Source: Streptacidiphilus carbonis (GTDB taxonomy: Bacteria > Actinomycetota > Actinomycetes > Streptomycetales > Streptomycetaceae). Taken from it: 64,000 nucleotides of DNA. Where the stretch lies: the NCBI RefSeq assembly GCF_000787775.1, contig NZ_BBPM01000019.1, positions 1-64,000 of the forward strand, read 5' to 3'. The position numbers were made by a program, and so were the translations under genes. The notes beneath the pieces are model-generated. The model did not search any database. It saw only the letters and a list, made by a program, of their open reading frames with translations, and was not told the DNA's origin. Of this stretch, positions 59,887 through 64,000 are shown piece by piece (the stretch's first letter is position 1; every line of letters starts with the position of its first letter).

Positions 59887-60647
59887 CGGACCGGTGCCCC
59901 CGCGTCGGCCGGCTTCAGTACGTACCCCGCGCCGCGCATGGTGTGGATCATCGGCGCGCGTCCCGCGTCGATCTTGCGGCGCAGGTAGGAGATGTAGAGC
60001 TCGACCACGTTGCCCTGGCCGCCGAAGTCGTAGGACCAGACCCGGTCCAGGATCTGCGGCTTGCTCAGCACCCGCCGCGGGTTCCGCATCAGGAACCGCA
60101 GCAGCTCGAACTCGGTGGCGGTGAGCCTGATCGCGTCGTCGCCGCGGAACACCTCGCGGCTGTCCTCGTCCAGGGTGAGGTCGCCGACGACCAGCACCGA
60201 CTCCGCCCGCGCCGCGGCCGCGCCGCTCCTGCGGAGCAGTCCGCGCAGGCGGGCCACGACCTCCTCAAGACTGAAGGGCTTGGTGACGTAGTCGTCGCCG
60301 CCCGCGGTGAGCCCGGCGATACGGTCCTCGACCGCGTCCTTCGCCGTGAGGAACAGCACCGGCACGTCGTGCTGGTCGGCACGCAGCCGGCGCATCACCT
60401 CCAGGCCGCTGAAGTCCGGCAGCATCACGTCGAGGACCACCGCGTCGGGGCGGAACTCCCGGGCCGCGCGCAGCGCCTCGGCGCCGTCGCCGGCGGTGGC
60501 GGTCTGCCAGCCCTCGTAGCGCAGGGCCATGGACAGCAGATCAGCGAGCGGGGCCTCGTCGTCGACGACGAGGACTCGGACGGGGCTTCCATCAGGTCGA
60601 CGAAGGTCGGTGGAGGCCACTTCGGGGCTAGGGGGCGTCGTCGTCAT
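59883..60647 (-). CDS. OmpR/PhoB-type response regulator
   Basis: The protein has 254 residues from ATG 60647; an open frame to 60863 lacks protein character. The receiver domain shows VLVVDDEAPLADLL and AVVLDVMLPDFSG (phospho-Asp) and DYVTKPFSLEEVVARL. The DNA-binding winged helix shows LTATEFELLRFLMRNPRRVLSKPQILDRVW. It leads the operon with its kinase. Confidence 0.93.
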   Translation of the reverse strand: MTTTPPSPEVASTDLRRPDGSPVRVLVVDDEAPLADLLSMALRYEGWQTATAGDGAEALRAAREFRPDAVVLDVMLPDFSGLEVMRRLRADQHDVPVLFLTAKDAVEDRIAGLTAGGDDYVTKPFSLEEVVARLRGLLRRSGAAAARAESVLVVGDLTLDEDSREVFRGDDAIRLTATEFELLRFLMRNPRRVLSKPQILDRVWSYDFGGQGNVVELYISYLRRKIDAGRAPMIHTMRGAGYVLKPADAGAPVR

Positions 60648-60783
60648 GGCGAGAAGGCTGCAACGACCACATGAGAAACGCATGAGGTCAACCTGTGGCA
60701 ACCCTGTGCTTTGCCTGCCAATTACCTCACAAGAACCCATCAATCCGTTTGACCAGGCATTTTGCCGGGCGCTGCGGTCGGCG

Positions 60784-61554
60784 CTAGAGCAGCCCCAGAT
60801 CCCCGAGTTCCTTGTGCAGGTCGCTTCGGCTGCTGTCGACCGCCGGATTCGCCCCCTGTGCACCCTGCGTGGGCACCATCGTCCTGCCCGAGCCGGAACC
60901 GGGGCCCGAGCCCGGAATCGAACCGGACTCCGAACCGGATCCCACCGGGATCCGGCGGTCCCGCAGCAGCCAGGCTCCGACCGCGCCGCCGACCAGTCCG
61001 CCCATGTGGGCCAGCCAGCTCACGCCGGGGGTGCCGGGCAGCGCGATCGTCACAAGGTAGGCGAACGACGCGGCCATGACCACCCCGATCAGGGTGTCGA
61101 TCAGCCGCCGGTCGAAGATCCCGCGGAGTACCACATAGCCGAAGTAGCCGAAGATCAGTCCGCTGGCGCCGACACTGGCGGTGTTCGAGCTCTGGAAGAC
61201 CCAGACAGCGAGGCCGCTGGTGAGTGCGACCAGCAGGGTCAGCCAGAGGAAGCGGACCACGCCGCGGTAGGCGGCCAGGAAGCCGAAGACGAACAGCGGA
61301 CCGGAGTTGCCCTCGATGTGCTGCCAACTGAAGTGCAGGAAAGGCGCGGTGAGGATCTCGGCGAGCCGGTCGGGGTTCTGCGGGATCACCGCGAACTCCC
61401 GGTCCAGGTCGTAGTCGCCGGTCCAGTTGACGATCTGTAGGGCCCAGATCACGACCATGAAGCCGAACATCACGAAGAACGCCTTGCGCGCCTCCGCGAT
61501 CATCTCCTCGGCGGTCTGCGGCCCCGCCGACTTCCATCCCTGCAACCCGCGCAT
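60784..61554 (-). CDS. Rhomboid-family intramembrane serine protease
   Basis: A 256-residue protein with six or so membrane helices. The catalytic Ser131 lies in VGASGLIFGYFGY and His183 in SWLAHMGGLVGG; HIEGNSGP (79-86) is the loop with the conserved Asn. After residue 195 comes a Gly/Ser-rich tail (GSGSESGSIPGSG), unlikely to be folded. The enzyme cleaves membrane helices of unknown target proteins. It is followed by an aldose epimerase gene on the same strand, but spacing is 75 bases and their roles differ. Confidence 0.9.
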   Translation of the reverse strand: MRGLQGWKSAGPQTAEEMIAEARKAFFVMFGFMVVIWALQIVNWTGDYDLDREFAVIPQNPDRLAEILTAPFLHFSWQHIEGNSGPLFVFGFLAAYRGVVRFLWLTLLVALTSGLAVWVFQSSNTASVGASGLIFGYFGYVVLRGIFDRRLIDTLIGVVMAASFAYLVTIALPGTPGVSWLAHMGGLVGGAVGAWLLRDRRIPVGSGSESGSIPGSGPGSGSGRTMVPTQGAQGANPAVDSSRSDLHKELGDLGLL

Positions 61555-61629
61555 CTGCGCACCCCCTCCGGGCCAACTCTACGGCTCAGGGCTGACGGCA
61601 GGGAGGCGATGGAAGCACAAGTCAGAAGC

Positions 61630-62613
61630 TCAAAGTGCGCGAATGCCCCAGTGGTGGGCGACCCGCTCGCCCGGCTCCAGCCGCACCACGTCCTCGCCGG
61701 TGGCGAAGGCGTTGGGCGGGCAGCTCATCGGCTCGACCGCGACGCCCGCGCGCCGGTACGCGCCGGGAAGGCCGTCGGCCGAGTACACCTGCAGCCAGCC
61801 GATCTCCGGGCCGACCCAGAGCTCCACCCCGCGCCCGCTGCCGCTGCCCCCGCTGCCGCTCCCGGTTCCGCCGCCCCCGCCGGTCAGCCGGACCGTGGCG
61901 CGTCCGTCCGGGTCGCGCCGCAGTCCGGTGAAGGCGGTGTCCAGCTTGGTGGCGCCGATCGCCCGGGCCTTGCGGAAGTCGTAGTCCGTCCCCGCCACGT
62001 CCTCGCGGCCGGTCGGGATCATGCGCTCGTCGACCGGGATCCAGGTGTCGGCCGGCAGTTCCAGCACCGCTTCGTCCAGGCTGCCGGGGCCGAGGCCCAG
62101 GGTCAGGTAGGGGTGCGCGCCGATGCCGTACGGGGCGGCGCTCGGCCCGGCGTTGCGGGCCGCGACCTCGACGCTCAGGCCGTCCTCGCCCAGCGAGTAA
62201 CTGGCCGTCAGTTCCAGGATGTGCGGGTAGCCGTGCATCGGGTAGAGCCGCAGCCCGAAGCGGACCGAGGCGGTGTCCTCGGCCACCACCCGCCAGGGCA
62301 GCCAGCGGACGAAGCCGTGGCTGGCGTTGTGGGTGGCCGGCTCGCTGATGTCGAGCTGCTGGTCACGGCCGTCGAAGGAGTACTTCCCGTCCCGCACCCG
62401 GTTGGGCCACGGCACCAGCAGCTGCCCCGCGCCGCCGGGCGGCATCTGGTCGGACGGGTACTTCACGACCAGCGGACGTCCGCGGTGGCTGAGACCTCTC
62501 AGGCCCGCTCCCACAACGGTGAGCACCGCGCGGTAGTCGCCGTACTCGATCACCTGCTGGGGACCGGTCGGGGAGAGGGATTCGACGTGCTCGCTGCGGG
62601 TCTTCTCAGCCAT
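61630..62613 (-). CDS. Aldose 1-epimerase family protein
   Basis: The protein has 327 residues from ATG 62613 (MAEKTRSEHVESLSP); the frame is open to 62655. Conserved motifs are VPWPNRVRDGKYSFDGRDQQL, HGFVRWLPWRV, PYGIGAHPYLTLG (catalytic His) and VYSADGLPGAYRRAGVAVEPM. It interconverts the anomers of sugars such as galactose or glucose. A Gly/Ser-rich insertion near the C-terminus (TGGGGGTGSGSGGSGSG) is a likely loop. Confidence 0.9.
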   Translation of the reverse strand: MAEKTRSEHVESLSPTGPQQVIEYGDYRAVLTVVGAGLRGLSHRGRPLVVKYPSDQMPPGGAGQLLVPWPNRVRDGKYSFDGRDQQLDISEPATHNASHGFVRWLPWRVVAEDTASVRFGLRLYPMHGYPHILELTASYSLGEDGLSVEVAARNAGPSAAPYGIGAHPYLTLGLGPGSLDEAVLELPADTWIPVDERMIPTGREDVAGTDYDFRKARAIGATKLDTAFTGLRRDPDGRATVRLTGGGGGTGSGSGGSGSGRGVELWVGPEIGWLQVYSADGLPGAYRRAGVAVEPMSCPPNAFATGEDVVRLEPGERVAHHWGIRAL

Positions 62614-62835
62614 GGACACATCGTTGCACGAACAGCCGTGGAACAGTGGCCCCAATGGTCATGGACAGCCCCATGACTGCTAGCCTCATCCATCATTCGT
62701 CATGTGTTCGATCGCCGGGGGATTTGACTTCAGTCGGACGCGACAGCAGACGCGGACTGACGAGACACGCGCATTGGGGGCAGTCCGCCATGTCGTTACT
62801 GCCCCGCTACTCGGATTCAGGGCAGGGGCACTGCG
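62614..62835. other. Intergenic region between divergent genes
   Basis: This gap lies between the epimerase and amidase genes. No terminator, operator or known riboswitch could be recognised with confidence. The ribosome binding site AGGGG of the amidase lies at 62824-62828. Confidence 0.4.
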
Positions 62836-64000
62836 GTGGCAGCAAGGCACAGTCGGAAGAAATCTCGAATAGGCGCCGGAGTCGGCGTCGCACTGGCGGC
62901 AGCAGCGCTGGTGGTGGGAGCGGTCGCGGAAGCGGCGCCCACGAAGCCCGCGCCCGGAGCGGTCGACGCGTCGTCGGCCGCCCTGGCGACCTCGGCCGGG
63001 AGCACGCTGCAGGACGACTTCGCAGCGGCGGCGGCCGAGTTCAAGGTGCCGGAGAGCGTCCTCCTGGCCGTCTCGTACCAGGAGACCCAGTGGGAGTCGC
63101 ACCAGGGTCAGCCGAGCACCACGGGCAACTACAACGTCATGGGGCTCACCCAGGTCGCTGAGTCGACGGCGGCGCCGCTCACGGTCGCCCAGGTCGCGGC
63201 CGAGGAGGACGAGGCGGGCGACGGCAGCAAGCCGCGCACGCCGAGCGCGGCGCTGATGGCGCTGGTGAACGACAGGTCCGCGAGCAAGTCCCCGGCGCTG
63301 CACACGCTGGACACCGCGGCCGGGCTGATCCACCAGCCCGCCACGGCGCTGCGCGGCGACAGCAGGCAGAGCATCCGCGGCGGGGCCGCGCTGCTGGCCT
63401 CGTACCAGAGCAAGCTGAAGCACCCGCTGTCCGGGGACCCGGCCGACTGGTTCGGCGCGGTCGCCGCCTACTCGCAGGCCTCGGACCAGAAGGCCGCCAC
63501 CGGCTTCGCCGACCAGGTCTTCCTGACCATCCACAGCGGTGCCTCCCGCACCACGGCGGACAACCAGACGGTGGCGCTGGCCGCCAGCCCGGCCGTGACC
63601 GTGCCGGCTGCCGCGACCGGCACCCAGCAGACCAGCGGGCTGGGTCTGCGCGCGGCGGCCGTGGGCGCCTCCGCCACTGCGGCGACCGAGTGCCCGACCA
63701 CGGTCACCTGCACCTTCGTTCCGGCCGACGCCAACAACTACTACGCCGGCAACCGTCCCACCGACGGCAACGGCATCACCACGATCGTGCTGCACACGAC
63801 CGAGGGCCCCACCACGGCCGGGGCGATCGCCGAGCTGCAGGCCTCGGGCAACAGCACGCACTACATCGTCGACGCCAACGGCACGGTGACCCAGATGGTG
63901 TCCCTCGAGGACGCCGCAATCCACGCCGCCAACAAGTCGATCAACCTCCACTCGGTGGGCATCGAGAACGTCGGCTTCGCCGGTGGCGGCAGCGCCGCCG
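62836..64000 (+). CDS. Secreted N-acetylmuramoyl-L-alanine amidase, truncated by window end
   Basis: The first 388 residues of a secreted protein run off the window. GTG 62836 follows AGGGG at eight bases. A basic start (VAARHSRKKSRIGAGV) and a hydrophobic helix (ALAAAALVVGAVAEA) form a signal peptide. Residues 60-220 form a lytic-transglycosylase-like or helical domain (PESVLLAVSYQETQWESHQGQPSTTGNYNVMGLTQ). An amidase_2 domain begins near residue 310, with zinc ligands H320 in IVLHTTEG and a His in NSTHYIVDANG. It hydrolyses the bond between muramic acid and L-Ala. The C-terminus and the remaining ligand are outside the window. Confidence 0.85.
   Translation, partial: MAARHSRKKSRIGAGVGVALAAAALVVGAVAEAAPTKPAPGAVDASSAALATSAGSTLQDDFAAAAAEFKVPESVLLAVSYQETQWESHQGQPSTTGNYNVMGLTQVAESTAAPLTVAQVAAEEDEAGDGSKPRTPSAALMALVNDRSASKSPALHTLDTAAGLIHQPATALRGDSRQSIRGGAALLASYQSKLKHPLSGDPADWFGAVAAYSQASDQKAATGFADQVFLTIHSGASRTTADNQTVALAASPAVTVPAAATGTQQTSGLGLRAAAVGASATAATECPTTVTCTFVPADANNYYAGNRPTDGNGITTIVLHTTEGPTTAGAIAELQASGNSTHYIVDANGTVTQMVSLEDAAIHAANKSINLHSVGIENVGFAGGGSAA

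Noticed and set aside
62614-62835. c-di-AMP (ydaO) riboswitch before the amidase gene
   Set aside because: Such switches precede many actinobacterial cell-wall hydrolase genes, but I could not identify the conserved core with confidence.
1-64000. CRISPR arrays and rRNA genes
   Set aside because: No series of regularly spaced direct repeats and no rRNA-like sequence was seen anywhere in the window.

Overview
The window is high-GC DNA of an actinomycete, most likely a member of the Streptomycetaceae. Indicators are the strong GC bias at third codon positions, many GTG starts, ATGA/GTGA stop-start overlaps, an actinobacterial polyprenol-phosphate mannose synthase, GT39 and DesK/NarL two-component families, a twin-arginine Rieske protein and a GH13_32/CBM20 secreted amylase. 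It divides into an accessory left part (1 to about 26.7 kb) and a more ordinary chromosomal right part.

Left part (1-26,720). Candidate defence or selfish genes are mixed with dead mobile DNA. A 1550-residue protein has a nuclease-like N-terminus, a NACHT/STAND-type NTPase and a long helical C-terminus, the layout of Avs-type antiphage proteins (1028-5680). Next come a decayed MMPL transporter and a TIGR02391(Ymh)/beta-propeller fusion (7873-10620). An IS3 element interrupted by an intact IS30 element follows. Then comes a minus-strand trio, two further TIGR02391 proteins around an unknown protein (13451-16167). A coupled XRE-ImmA/IrrE protease and tRNA-guanine-transglycosylase-like pair (16453-18731) is followed by a divergent winged-helix regulator with an AT-rich palindrome on its start codon. 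A wHTH / recombinase-like / DDE-like module (20900-24572) abuts a tRNA-Arg(CCT) gene. Degenerate tRNA-related copies at about 25.4 and 26.7 kb bracket a broken AbiEii-type toxin, suggesting repeated integration at this tRNA.

Middle (27,000-36,000). A small class I lanthipeptide locus has a divergent 57-residue FxLD-type precursor, too short for ordinary ORF calling, with a LanB dehydratase and a LanC cyclase. A TetR regulator and a divergent methyltransferase follow, with two tandem palindromes between them. A three-gene operon of unknown function starts with a WXG-like protein.

Right part (36,000-64,000). An ABC exporter sits with a NarL-type two-component pair. SUFU-domain and DinB-like proteins and a second DesK/NarL-type pair follow. 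The nitrate-assimilation-type block holds a b-type cytochrome, a molybdopterin oxidoreductase, an Fe-S protein, a Rieske protein, a small membrane protein and NarK. The rest is Ppm1, an alpha-amylase, a PhzF-like isomerase, an acyltransferase, a frameshifted GT39 mannosyltransferase beside an OmpR-type two-component system, a rhomboid protease, an aldose epimerase and the start of a secreted amidase.

Five reading frames are broken by single-base changes lying in short homopolymers, so part of the apparent decay may be sequencing error. All assignments rest on reading the sequence; no database search was run.
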